Shown here in pieces: positions 44,783-53,943 of a stretch of 64,000 bases of DNA (position 1 is the first letter of the stretch; every line of letters starts with the position of its first letter). Position numbers and translations under genes: made by a program. Location of the stretch: assembly GCA_947377285.1 (NCBI GenBank), contig CANCFT010000012.1:1-64000 (forward strand). The letters are read 5' to 3'. The notes under the pieces were generated by a model that was given only the letters and a program-made list of their open reading frames with translations, was not told the origin of the DNA and ran no database searches. This DNA comes from Bacteriovoracaceae bacterium. GTDB lineage: Bacteria; Bdellovibrionota; Bacteriovoracia; Bacteriovoracales; Bacteriovoracaceae.

Positions 44783-45691
44783 ATGGATGAAATAAAAAAA
44801 CTGGCAAAACAATTAATGGACAATCAACACTTTGACACGCTAGCAGTTGGAGTTATTGATTTTAAAACAAAAAAATATGAATCTTTTGAACTTTCTGCAG
44901 AGGTCTTTAGTCCAAAACCATACCTTTATTTTGACCTAGCGAGTTTGACAAAACCATTAACAAACTCAGCTATTTGTTTAAAATATCCTGAATTATTTGA
45001 TCCAAATATAATGCTATTATTAAATCATAAAGCAGGTCTTCCGGTTGGAGGATTATTATCCAAAAAAACGTGGAAGGAAGAAATATTCAGTTATACTATT
45101 GCAGAGTCAGAAACAGCTTATTCAGATTATTCCTCACTAAGATGTATGCTTGAAATTGAAAAAAAATCAAAAAAATCGATAGAAGAATTATGTTCCTATT
45201 ATTTTGATAAAAACTTAATGCATTGGACGAAACTTCCGGAAAATTCCTTTTCACCAGAATATGGCATTAGAAATAAAAAAATTGTCTGTGGCGAAGTACA
45301 TGATAATAATTGTTTTAATATTGGAACATTTATCACGCATGCAGGACTGTTTGCTACTATCGATGGTCTTTGTCAGTCTTTATTGAATCTCGATGAATTG
45401 GGCAGAATGTGTGAACAAGTTCAAAAAATATTCTCTACAAATCCAAAATCAACTGATCGATTTATTTTAGGGTTTGATCGAGTATTAGACCCTGAAAATA
45501 CTCTTGCTGGAAAAGGTTGCTCACCAAATACCTTTGGGCACTTGGGATTTACTGGTACCTCATTTTGGATTGATCTGAATTCGATGATAGGATCTGTCAT
45601 ACTCACAAATGCAACACAAACATATTGGTACGAAAGATCAGGTCTTAATCAACTTCGAAGAAATTTAGGGGAAGCCATTTGGCAATCCTAA
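44783..45691 (+). CDS. Serine hydrolase of the beta-lactamase/penicillin-binding fold
   Basis: 302 residues, no signal peptide. The fold's motifs are present: SxxK at S54-K57 (ASLTKPL), Y113-S-D in TAYSDYSS (the YxN position), and the HLGFTGTS block near 250 in place of KTG. LNHKAGLP is the usual loop before the active site. Class C-like hydrolases cut D-Ala peptides, esters or amides. It lies 73 bases ahead of mpl on the same strand, so a cytosolic role in murein-peptide recycling, such as an amidase or LD/DD-peptidase, is a reasonable guess. Substrate unknown. Confidence 0.75.
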   Translation: MDEIKKLAKQLMDNQHFDTLAVGVIDFKTKKYESFELSAEVFSPKPYLYFDLASLTKPLTNSAICLKYPELFDPNIMLLLNHKAGLPVGGLLSKKTWKEEIFSYTIAESETAYSDYSSLRCMLEIEKKSKKSIEELCSYYFDKNLMHWTKLPENSFSPEYGIRNKKIVCGEVHDNNCFNIGTFITHAGLFATIDGLCQSLLNLDELGRMCEQVQKIFSTNPKSTDRFILGFDRVLDPENTLAGKGCSPNTFGHLGFTGTSFWIDLNSMIGSVILTNATQTYWYERSGLNQLRRNLGEAIWQS

Positions 45692-45764
45692 ATTTAGGTT
45701 AACTTTTTAAACTTTAATGTGTTAAAATATTGAGAACTCCCAATCATATCCGACAGGAAAGCTC

Positions 45765-47210
45765 ATGAATTTAATCAACAAGCAAGATTTTAATGGTTTG
45801 AAGAAATTTCAAAAAAATATCAAGAAGATTTTTTTCTATCGCGTATGCGGGACAGGAATGGGGGCCGCGGCATGTTTGCTCAAAGAAAAGGGCTATGATG
45901 TTCAAGGCGGAGACACTAATTTTTATCCTCCTATGAGTACATATTTAGAATCAACTGGAATTCCACTTTTTAAGCTCGATCAAATTACGCAAGATTTTTT
46001 AAAAACATTTGACCTCATTGTTGTTGGAAATGTCATTCCCAATGGCGGTCCTGATGCACTATTGATCGAAGAATTAGGTGTTAAGTTTTCTTCTTTTCCA
46101 ACTGCAATTGGAGCTTTAGTTTTAAGCGATGTAAACGTAATTGGAATTGCAGGTACTCACGGAAAAACAACCACAACATTTCTTGCAACTCAGATTTTTG
46201 AAAAACTCGGCACCAATCCAGGCTATTTAATTGGTGGGGTAATGGATGATAGGCCTTCGTCAAAACTTGGGAGTGGGAAATATTTTTTTATTGAATCAGA
46301 TGAATATGATAGTGCCTATTTTGAAAAAATATCTAAGTTTAGATCTTACTCATTGGATAATTTAATTTTAACTTCACTTGAGTTTGACCACGCTGATATT
46401 TTTAACTCTGTAGAAGATATTAAAGCTCAGTTTAGAGCTGCAATGCCATATATTAGTAAAACTTTTATCATGTCGTTTGATTATATTTCTTCAATCGAAC
46501 TTTTTAATGAATTTACAGACGGCGATAAAGCTCGTTGGATTAAATATGGCGAAAAATCTGAAACGGGTCCAAAAATTTTAGAATCAAATGAATTGGGAAC
46601 ACGTTTTGAAATCCATTTCAATAAAGAAGATATGGTTTATGAAACAAATCTGATTGGCCGACATAATATTATGAATCTCACTTCCGTTATACTCTATGCT
46701 TTAAGTGAAGGGTTTCAACATTCTGAAATCCTACGGGCCATTAAAAATCTTCAAATGGTTAAGAGACGCCAAGAGGTTCGAGGAAGTTATAATGGTGCAT
46801 TAATTATCGATGATTTTGCTCATCACCCGCGAGCAGTTGAACTTACTTTAGATGGAATAATTACTCAATATCCAAATCGGAATGTTCACGTGATCATGGA
46901 GCCGAACTCTGCAACGGCCCGAAGTGCGATTTTTCAAAAAGAATTTACCGAAGCATTAAGTCGAGCAGCTTCAGTTATCTTTACAAAACCAACTCGACCG
47001 ACCAGCGTTAAAAATGTTGGAGACCTTGATATTTATAAAATTATTGAAGCCGTCAAGGCCAGCGGAAGACCAGGAAGTGTTGTTGGTGATTTGTCGGAAT
47101 TAATGACTGAAATTGATCGAATCGCTCGCCCAGAAAATTTAATTCTTATTTTGAGTAATGGTACATGTCTAGGTTTATGGGAATCAGGATTTATAAAACA
47201 TCTTACATAA
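45765..47210 (+). CDS. mpl: UDP-MurNAc:L-Ala-D-Glu-mDAP ligase (Mpl)
   Basis: 481 residues of the Mur ligase family. N-terminal Rossmann motif (FYRVCGTGMGAAACLLKEKG), the ATP loop GIAGTHGKTTTTFLA (about 125-139), SDEYDSAYFEK, and the C-terminal DDFAHHPRAVELTLDG. The DSAYF form separates Mpl from MurC. Mpl reattaches recovered murein tripeptide to UDP-MurNAc in the cytosol. Flanked by a serine hydrolase and a SleB-like gene; the latter overlaps its stop (TAATG). Confidence 0.93.
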   Translation: MNLINKQDFNGLKKFQKNIKKIFFYRVCGTGMGAAACLLKEKGYDVQGGDTNFYPPMSTYLESTGIPLFKLDQITQDFLKTFDLIVVGNVIPNGGPDALLIEELGVKFSSFPTAIGALVLSDVNVIGIAGTHGKTTTTFLATQIFEKLGTNPGYLIGGVMDDRPSSKLGSGKYFFIESDEYDSAYFEKISKFRSYSLDNLILTSLEFDHADIFNSVEDIKAQFRAAMPYISKTFIMSFDYISSIELFNEFTDGDKARWIKYGEKSETGPKILESNELGTRFEIHFNKEDMVYETNLIGRHNIMNLTSVILYALSEGFQHSEILRAIKNLQMVKRRQEVRGSYNGALIIDDFAHHPRAVELTLDGIITQYPNRNVHVIMEPNSATARSAIFQKEFTEALSRAASVIFTKPTRPTSVKNVGDLDIYKIIEAVKASGRPGSVVGDLSELMTEIDRIARPENLILILSNGTCLGLWESGFIKHLT

Positions 47211-48907
47211 TGAAAATTTTATTATTGATTTCAATTCTTTTTTTAGAGCTTAATTCACCACTGCTTTTTGCGAAAAGTCAGTTGGATGAAAAAATTCTAA
47301 ATGAATATCTGAAAATTCAAAAAGAATTTTCAGCTGAGTCTTGCAAACCAGGACTCGAATCAACATTTCAAGAAAATGATAAAAATTATAGAGGCGATGG
47401 TAACTTTATTCCCATTTCTCTGGATGAAAAAGTTGACCTAAAGACTGTTAAAAATCTCATTCCATTAATGAGAGAGAAAAGTCTATGGATACAATCACAA
47501 ATTGATTTTATAAAATCTGTAAAAGACTTAAAAGGTCTAAAGTTTGAAATTGATCGACTCGAAAATGATGTGAATTTATTATTAGAGGCCAAAAAAGAAT
47601 TTTATTTTTCAAAAGACAAACTAAAAAAAGCTGGCATAGAGGCTAAAGCAACGATTCAATTTCAGCAGCTATTGAGAGAAATTGAGCAATTTAAAAACCA
47701 AATTCCTTTTTTATTAAGTTTTAAATTTCCAGTCAATCATCTTTCCCTTCGAACTGAATATGAAAAGTATAAAAATCAAACATTAAAAGAATCTCGTGCA
47801 AGAGCAAATTCTATTTATTTATTTAGAAAAATTGTTCAAGATGGAACCTATGATGAAGAACTCTCTAGGAATGATGCGGTCATTCGTTCTGCATTTGATA
47901 CTTTATACTTATCTCTCAACGGCCTTCCCAATCGTACCTTTTTAACTGACAATGAAAGAGTGGATTTTCATTATGTTTTAAGTAATTTTGATAAATTGCT
48001 TTCTCTTAAGTCAGAAGCAATCCTAGAGAGATTCACTGAATGGAAAGCTCGAAATGACCGGACTCTAACTTTTTATCAAGACTTAGTTGAAGGTAAAAAA
48101 ATCAAACTTTCAGAAGATAGTCAGATTAAAGATGTAACGTCACTACTGGAAGCTCGGGCGCGTTCTCTGTATACTTTAAAAGATTTTGTACTCTCTCGTG
48201 AAGCGAGTACATATGAATTTTGGTCTCAACGTTCTGAATTGTTTCAATCTTTGTTTGCGATTGAAACAATACTTTATAGTGAAGTAGGAAGAATGGACGC
48301 ACCTGATGCGCTTGAGAGACGTGATGTTGCTCAAGTGGTAATCAATCGCTCTGAAAACTTAAATTATAACAGTTTAAGTGCCAAAGATTCTTTGACAAAA
48401 TTTCTTTCACCAAAAATTTCAGTAAAAGATAATAAATGGCTCAATGTTCTTTTTAAAGAAGGTGAATTCTCATTTACTTATTTTTATATTCCTGGAAATT
48501 TTCATATCTACTGCCCAGACATGTCTCGAGTAGGTCAATTTTTAAGAAGAGAAAATGTTCGTATTGCTCTTGAGCTTTTGAATAAGCCTCGAACCAATTT
48601 CACGGCCTTAAGATATTTTTCTCGAACTGGAATGTTTGGCCGTATTGAAATGGATTCACTATGGGATGAATTTAAGGCTCTTCCTGAAGTCCCCGGTAAA
48701 GCAGTCCGCCACCCTAAAAAGATTTATGATCTCTTTAGACGAGACCGATATAAATTTCTCTATGATTTTACCAATGAAAATTTGAAAAAAAGCTATTTAG
48801 TTGTCGATTTAGGTGGAAAAATTTATGTTGTCGACGCCAAAAATACCAAGCAAATCTATTATTATCGGAATCCTCAGCAATTTAAGTATTTCACACTGCT
48901 AAAATAA
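47210..48907 (+). CDS. Secreted protein with SleB-like C-terminal domain
   Basis: 565 residues from ATG 47210, which shares its A with the mpl stop. Signal peptide about 1-21 (MKILLLISILFLELNSPLLFA). A long helical, coiled-coil-like region covers about 25-330. Residues about 345-460 resemble the SleB/CwlJ cell-wall hydrolase domain: E358 in ILYSEVGRM, then VAQVVINRSENLNYNSL, but the rest is divergent. Context with mpl and the serine hydrolase supports a peptidoglycan role. The hydrolase assignment rests on one motif region and is tentative. Confidence 0.5.
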   Translation: MKILLLISILFLELNSPLLFAKSQLDEKILNEYLKIQKEFSAESCKPGLESTFQENDKNYRGDGNFIPISLDEKVDLKTVKNLIPLMREKSLWIQSQIDFIKSVKDLKGLKFEIDRLENDVNLLLEAKKEFYFSKDKLKKAGIEAKATIQFQQLLREIEQFKNQIPFLLSFKFPVNHLSLRTEYEKYKNQTLKESRARANSIYLFRKIVQDGTYDEELSRNDAVIRSAFDTLYLSLNGLPNRTFLTDNERVDFHYVLSNFDKLLSLKSEAILERFTEWKARNDRTLTFYQDLVEGKKIKLSEDSQIKDVTSLLEARARSLYTLKDFVLSREASTYEFWSQRSELFQSLFAIETILYSEVGRMDAPDALERRDVAQVVINRSENLNYNSLSAKDSLTKFLSPKISVKDNKWLNVLFKEGEFSFTYFYIPGNFHIYCPDMSRVGQFLRRENVRIALELLNKPRTNFTALRYFSRTGMFGRIEMDSLWDEFKALPEVPGKAVRHPKKIYDLFRRDRYKFLYDFTNENLKKSYLVVDLGGKIYVVDAKNTKQIYYYRNPQQFKYFTLLK

Positions 48908-49000
48908 ATTGCCCTCATTAATCTTCAAGTGTATATTTCGCTCTAGTGTATTATTTATTTAGATGGTTTTTATTTACCATCCCTCTTTGTGGAGTATCCT

Positions 49001-50155
49001 ATGTTGAAAGATTACATCTTTACATCTGAGTCAGTGACTGAGGGTCACCCAGATAAAATGGCCGATCAAATTTCCGATGCAGTATTGGATGCAATGCTGG
49101 CCCAAGATCCAAAAGCACGCGTTGCTTGTGAAACTTTAATTACAACTGGCCTAGTTGTTCTTGCTGGTGAAATCACAACGACAGCTAGTGTTGATTTTCA
49201 AGCAATCGTTAGAAATACTATTAAGAATATAGGTTACGATGATTCAAGAAAAGGCTTTGATGCTACTACTTGTGGTGTTTCAGTTGTTCTTGGAAAGCAA
49301 TCTCCTGACATCGCTCAAGGAGTGAACGAAGGTGCTGGAACATTCACTGAACAAGGAGCAGGGGACCAAGGTTTAATGTTTGGTTACGCTTGTAACGAAA
49401 CAGCTAACTTTATGCCTTTAACAATCGATCTTTCTCACCAATTAGCTAAAAAGCTTTCTGAAGTTCGTAAAAATGGACCACTTCCACTTCTTCGCGCTGA
49501 CGGTAAAACGCAAGTTTCTGCTCAGTATGTTGACGGTAAAATCACAAGATTAGACGCCATTGTTATTTCATCTCAGCACGCTGAAGAAATGACTTTAAAA
49601 CAAATCGAAGAAGGAATTCGCGCTGAAGTTATCAACAAAGTTGTCCCTGCAAACCTTATCGATAATAAGACAAAAATTTATATCAACCCAACTGGAAGAT
49701 TCGTTATTGGTGGACCAATGGGAGACTGTGGTCTTACAGGAAGAAAAATCATCGTAGATACTTACGGTGGTCATGGTGCTCACGGTGGTGGGGCTTTCTC
49801 TGGTAAAGATCCTTCGAAAGTTGATAGATCTGCAGCCTATGCTGCTCGTCACGTAGCGAAGCATATCGTAGCAGCGGGCCTTGCTGAAAAAGCATTGGTT
49901 CAAGTTGCTTACGCCATTGGTGTGGCTCAACCAGTTTCATTTCTAGTTGAAACATACGGAACGGAAAAAGTCGAAATCAAAAAACTTACTGAAGTAATCA
50001 ATAAAATGTTTGATATGAAGCCAAGAGCAATCATTGAAAGATTAGATTTATTAAAACCAATCTATTCTCAAACTGCAGCTTATGGTCACTTTGGTCGCGA
50101 TCTTTTCCCTTGGGAAAAATTAGACCGCTTAGAAGAACTTAAATCTCATTTTTAA
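49001..50155 (+). CDS. metK: S-adenosylmethionine synthetase
   Basis: 384 residues from ATG 49001, chosen for GGAG 6 bases upstream; a GTG 12 bases earlier has none. Signatures: [32 protein letters not shown], the P-loop-like [15 protein letters not shown] and the C-terminal KLDRLEELK. Makes SAM from methionine and ATP for the many methylases here. Single gene with a long inverted-repeat terminator; I see no SAM riboswitch pattern in the 90 bases upstream. Confidence 0.97.
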   Translation: MLKDYIFTSESVTEGHPDKMADQISDAVLDAMLAQDPKARVACETLITTGLVVLAGEITTTASVDFQAIVRNTIKNIGYDDSRKGFDATTCGVSVVLGKQSPDIAQGVNEGAGTFTEQGAGDQGLMFGYACNETANFMPLTIDLSHQLAKKLSEVRKNGPLPLLRADGKTQVSAQYVDGKITRLDAIVISSQHAEEMTLKQIEEGIRAEVINKVVPANLIDNKTKIYINPTGRFVIGGPMGDCGLTGRKIIVDTYGGHGAHGGGAFSGKDPSKVDRSAAYAARHVAKHIVAAGLAEKALVQVAYAIGVAQPVSFLVETYGTEKVEIKKLTEVINKMFDMKPRAIIERLDLLKPIYSQTAAYGHFGRDLFPWEKLDRLEELKSHF

Positions 50156-50161
50156 TATTTA

Positions 50162-50196
50162 GATTGAAGATCCGTTAATAAGACGGATCTTCAATC
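50162..50196 (+). terminator. Terminator with 14-bp perfect stem
   Basis: GATTGAAGATCCGT (50162-50175), a 7-base loop, then ACGGATCTTCAATC (50183-50196), followed by ATTTTGATTT. It ends metK. The rest of the 322-base gap to 50478 holds only a 79-codon minus-strand frame that overlaps the next gene's start and looks spurious. Confidence 0.75.
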
Positions 50197-50477
50197 ATTT
50201 TGATTTGTACACCGGAAACTCTCGATCTGTTCTTATTTTGTCTTCACTATATAATTCTAAAATTCGATCAAACTTAATATTCTTTAAACCTCTGTAGCAT
50301 TAAGAATTTTTTTATCAAAAAACCAAATGGACTAATTATAGAAAAATATTGGATGGAATTAGTCAGCGATAAGGCCAACTTTACCACTAAGAGAGAGTAG
50401 TGATTTAAATATGGATATATGACAAAATCTAAATTGTAAGTTTCTTTGCAAATAGTGCCATTTTTTATGGAAAATTT

Positions 50478-51242
50478 ATGAGAATATTCACTTTTATTAT
50501 ATTCATTTTGCAATCTAATTTTTTATTTGCTGGTGTAAGCCGGGCTCCCGCAGTTGTCAATGAACAATGTGATCTTAATATAGCAACCAATAAAATTTTG
50601 GAAGGTAGTGAGAAAACATTTTCAAGTAAAGTTACACATTTTGTAACAATTCGATCTTCAGATCAGTATGGATGTTCGACTTTAGAAAAAAAGAGATACC
50701 CTGATACGTTTTATGAAGAAAATGTTAAGAATGAAATGCAAGTTTTATTTTTAAAATACCCAGAAAAATTCTCGCAAACTTGCGTTGATCATTTTAAGAA
50801 ACTTGGATTAAAAGCTTTTGAATATTCATGCGATCAAGCTGAAATTGAATCTATCTATTTATCAAATTATCATTGTGAAAAAAATAATGAAGAAGACACT
50901 CAAAAAATAACTTATTCCGCGACGGCAGAGGCGACGGTTTCCTATAAACAAACCGGCAAAAAATATATTGAGAAAGCTGTAGATGTTGTCCAAAAAGAAC
51001 AATGCACTAGAGTCAATGAATGTATTGAGCAAGCATCTGACAAAGAACTTCCAGAGCTTCGAAAATTAGCAGCAGTGGCCTGCAGAGTAGACCTCGTTCC
51101 TGTTAATACAGCTCGGGCACCTGCCCTAGAAAAAGATACAAGTTTTGATGGCAACCGGCAGCCAAAAAACAATGATCCTTCTAATTCAAATAAAGAAGAG
51201 CAAAATAAGACGCCTACCGAATCTGGAGCAGTGTTAAAATAA
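50478..51242 (+). CDS. Hypothetical secreted protein
   Basis: 254 residues with a signal peptide (MRIFTFIIFILQSNFLFAG, cleaved near 18). The mature part has about eight Cys and alternates charged and strand-like segments. The last 40 residues are a low-complexity Asn/Lys/Glu-rich tail (NRQPKNNDPSNSNKEEQNK). SRAPAVV near the N-terminus is echoed by ARAPALE near 215, possibly a short repeated motif. No known family. It is followed 4 bases later by a small membrane protein gene. Confidence 0.6.
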   Translation: MRIFTFIIFILQSNFLFAGVSRAPAVVNEQCDLNIATNKILEGSEKTFSSKVTHFVTIRSSDQYGCSTLEKKRYPDTFYEENVKNEMQVLFLKYPEKFSQTCVDHFKKLGLKAFEYSCDQAEIESIYLSNYHCEKNNEEDTQKITYSATAEATVSYKQTGKKYIEKAVDVVQKEQCTRVNECIEQASDKELPELRKLAAVACRVDLVPVNTARAPALEKDTSFDGNRQPKNNDPSNSNKEEQNKTPTESGAVLK

Positions 51243-51246
51243 ATTT

Positions 51247-51477
51247 ATGAACTATTTTGATATATTTCTTTTTATTCTTAAATATATCCCGTTCTGGGCA
51301 GTGCCAATGGGTTTAATGAGTGCCAATTTTGGTTATCTCTATTGGCTGAAAGATTATAGAGAAATGGCCTATGTCTGGGGTGCTATTACCTTATTTTGTC
51401 TTACATCAACTGCCGTCTATTTTGTCATTGGCGGGCCTGATCAGATTATCCAAACGTTTACTCATGTTTTTCATTAG
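51247..51477 (+). CDS. Small two-helix membrane protein
   Basis: 76 residues with two hydrophobic helices (about 5-32 and 40-62) joined by a short charged turn (WLKDYREMAY). No signal or Cys. Four bases after the secreted protein gene and likely co-expressed with it. Function unknown. No Shine-Dalgarno is evident, so translation may be coupled. Confidence 0.6.
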   Translation: MNYFDIFLFILKYIPFWAVPMGLMSANFGYLYWLKDYREMAYVWGAITLFCLTSTAVYFVIGGPDQIIQTFTHVFH

Positions 51478-51631
51478 TTATTCAATTAGTAATGATTGCG
51501 GAAATTGTTGCCGTGTTCTAAATACTATGTTGAGAAATTGACACCGGCCTAGTTCTATTGCTAGCATTTTTCTATAGGTCATAGGATTGACCATTTTTCT
51601 ACGGCAATAGCTTTTTCAAGGACGCAAAAAA

Positions 51632-53215
51632 GTGAACGAATTTCAATTTTTACACACATCATTTGAATCTCAAGAGCTTGCCAGCTCTACGAATTTAGTC
51701 AACTTCAAACTACCGGATATTTATCTTGTGGAAGACGACCGCGTTTTAGGAATGACAATCAAAAAATATTTGGAAAAAAAATTAGCTCTTAATGTGCATT
51801 TTTTCTTAACTCCAACAGAATGTCTCTTAGAATTAGATAAAAAAATTAAAGCTGAAACTGTAGTTAATCAAACATCTTTTTGTCTTATTACAGATATAAG
51901 TTTTGAAGTTGGTGGCTCTGATGGATTACTTCTCATTGATTTATTAAAAGAACGTGGCCATCAATTTGTTTCCATTGTGATGACAGGATTTGCCTCGATA
52001 GAAACTGCAATCAATGCTACTAAAAAAGGTGTCTTTCATTATTTAACTAAACCTTTTGAATTAGAAATTTTAAGTGAATTAGTTACAAAAGCTTTCACTA
52101 AAAAATTAAATGTCCCCGAAAGTGCATTCACTGGTCATGAGGCTTTTATTAATAAAGCTAATTTAGCTAATATTTCAAATTCAAATACTTCGCATTTATT
52201 TCAGAGTAAAATAAGAATTGAAGCTCCGGGTCCAGACGATATTTTTTGTGGAATGGTCGGAAGATCAAAGCAAATGAAACAAGTTTTTGAACGCATCAAA
52301 AAAGTAGCGGCTTCAGATTCTACTATTTTTATTTCAGGTCCTTCTGGGACAGGTAAAGAGCTTGTTGCAAATGCACTTCATAAACTTTCAAATCGTAAAT
52401 CTCACAATATGGTCTCTGTGAATTGCGGTGCTATACCTTCTGAGCTTTTAGAAAGTGAATTATTTGGTCATGAAAAGGGTGCATTCACTGGAGCAATCTC
52501 ATCGCGAAAAGGTCGATTTGAAATGGCCCATCGTGGATCAATTTTTTTAGATGAAATTGGCGATATGCCTCTTCTTTTACAAGTGAAAATACTTCGAGTA
52601 CTTCAAAATAGGGTCATTGAAAGAGTAGGGAGTACAGAAACTACAGAAATAGATGTTCGTATCGTAACGGCAACGCATAGAAATTTAGAAGAAGCTGTAC
52701 AACTTGGAAATTTTCGAGAAGATCTCTATTACCGACTTAACGTAATTCCTATCAAAATTCCTGCTCTTAAAGAACGACGTGAAGATATCCCTTTAATGAT
52801 TTCTTATTTTCTTTCAAAATTTGTCAGTGCTGATCTTCGTAATAATGTTGAATTTGATGATGAATCTTTGGAGCTGTTAATTTCATATGATTGGCCAGGA
52901 AATGTCCGTGAACTTGAAAATTTAATTGAACGTTTAGTCATTTTAAAAGGTGGGAGCTTAATCAAAGTGGCCGACTTGCCAGCTAAATTTTTAAAAGCTA
53001 GCCCAGTACATGTTGATTCATATAAGAGCCTTATAAATCTTCCAGATGCAGGCGTTGATTTAAAGCAATTGCTATCAGATATAGAGGATTCACTTATCAA
53101 TCAAGCACTAGATGTAACAGGTGGAAATAAGAATCAAGCATCTAAGCTGCTTTCTATGAATAGAACGACTTTGATCGAAAAAATGAAAAAGAAAGGCTTT
53201 TTACAGTTAAACTAA
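51632..53215 (+). CDS. Sigma-54-dependent response regulator (NtrC family)
   Basis: 527 residues from GTG 51632, behind AAGGA. Receiver domain (about 28-155) with phospho-acceptor D88 in LITDIS and K140 in YLTKPF. A linker of about 50 residues precedes the AAA+ domain: Walker A GPSGTGKE, the sigma-54 contact loop GAFTGA (283-288) and Walker [12 protein letters not shown] Fis-type HTH ends it ([26 protein letters not shown]). It would activate RNA polymerase-sigma54 promoters after phosphorylation. The 150 bases upstream contain GGTCA/TGACC and CTATTGC/GCAATAG inverted repeats. Cognate kinase not obvious; the Cache kinase at 42909 is possible. Confidence 0.93.
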   Translation: MNEFQFLHTSFESQELASSTNLVNFKLPDIYLVEDDRVLGMTIKKYLEKKLALNVHFFLTPTECLLELDKKIKAETVVNQTSFCLITDISFEVGGSDGLLLIDLLKERGHQFVSIVMTGFASIETAINATKKGVFHYLTKPFELEILSELVTKAFTKKLNVPESAFTGHEAFINKANLANISNSNTSHLFQSKIRIEAPGPDDIFCGMVGRSKQMKQVFERIKKVAASDSTIFISGPSGTGKELVANALHKLSNRKSHNMVSVNCGAIPSELLESELFGHEKGAFTGAISSRKGRFEMAHRGSIFLDEIGDMPLLLQVKILRVLQNRVIERVGSTETTEIDVRIVTATHRNLEEAVQLGNFREDLYYRLNVIPIKIPALKERREDIPLMISYFLSKFVSADLRNNVEFDDESLELLISYDWPGNVRELENLIERLVILKGGSLIKVADLPAKFLKASPVHVDSYKSLINLPDAGVDLKQLLSDIEDSLINQALDVTGGNKNQASKLLSMNRTTLIEKMKKKGFLQLN

Positions 53216-53280
53216 CCCATAGTTTTTATCTATCTCTTCATAAAATCAATTGATTTCTATAGATGTCTCTTTTCGGCGAT

Positions 53281-53305
53281 ACTGAATCAGTGTTGAGTAT
53301 TCAAC
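53281..53305. promoter_or_regulatory. Tandem dyads upstream of ahpC
   Basis: ACTGAATCAGT (53281-53291) is a perfect 11-base dyad and is followed at once by GTTGA (53292-53296) and TCAAC (53301-53305). They end 28 bases before the ahpC ATG. A separate ATAG-N7-CTAT element (53219-53233) matches only half of an OxyR-type site. A peroxide- or iron-responsive regulator is plausible but unproven. Confidence 0.4.
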
Positions 53306-53333
53306 TCGATTCAAATATTTAAAAGGAGTCTCT

Positions 53334-53903
53334 ATGTCAGCAACATTGATTAACACAAAAGTACCAGATTTTAGTGTCCAAGCTTACGTCAACAACAATT
53401 TCAAAACAGTAACTCAAGAAGAATTAAAAGGTAAATGGTCGATTTTCTTTTTTTACCCGGCCGATTTTACTTTTGTTTGTCCAACTGAATTAGGAGACAT
53501 GGCCGATAAGTATCAAGCCTTCCAAAAAATGGGCGTTGAGATTTATTCAGTGAGTACTGACACTCATTTTGTTCACAAAGCATGGCATGATGCTTCCGAT
53601 ACAATCAAAAAAATTAAATACCCAATGTTAGCAGATCCAACTGGGCATTTAACGAGAGCTTTCGGTGTGCACATCGAAGAAGAAGGACTTGCTTACCGAG
53701 GTACATTTTTAGTGAATCCAGAAGGTTTAATTAAACTTGCTGAAATCAATGATAACGGAATTGGAAGAAATGCAGATGAGCTAATGAGAAAAGTTCAAGC
53801 AGCTCAGTTCATTGCTGCTCATCCTAATGAAGTTTGTCCAGCTAAGTGGACTCCAGGGGGAGATACACTTAAGCCAGGTTTAGATTTAATTGGAAAAATC
53901 TAA
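53334..53903 (+). CDS. ahpC: Alkyl hydroperoxide reductase subunit C (AhpC peroxiredoxin)
   Basis: 189 residues, the typical AhpC length. Peroxidatic C49 in FYPADFTFVCPTEL and resolving C168 in HPNEVCPAKWTPG make it a 2-Cys peroxiredoxin that reduces H2O2 and organic peroxides. AAAAGGAG precedes the ATG. ahpF follows 40 bases downstream as the reductase partner, so they form one unit. Predators meeting host oxidative bursts or living aerobically would use this pair. Confidence 0.96.
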   Translation: MSATLINTKVPDFSVQAYVNNNFKTVTQEELKGKWSIFFFYPADFTFVCPTELGDMADKYQAFQKMGVEIYSVSTDTHFVHKAWHDASDTIKKIKYPMLADPTGHLTRAFGVHIEEEGLAYRGTFLVNPEGLIKLAEINDNGIGRNADELMRKVQAAQFIAAHPNEVCPAKWTPGGDTLKPGLDLIGKI

Positions 53904-53943
53904 AAACTAATAACTGAGTTTTAATTAAGAAAGTGAGGAATGT

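Noticed and set aside
50274..50513. 79-codon minus-strand open frame
   Set aside because: Overlaps the signal-peptide region of the well-supported gene at 50478, has low-complexity AT-rich content and no clear ribosome site.
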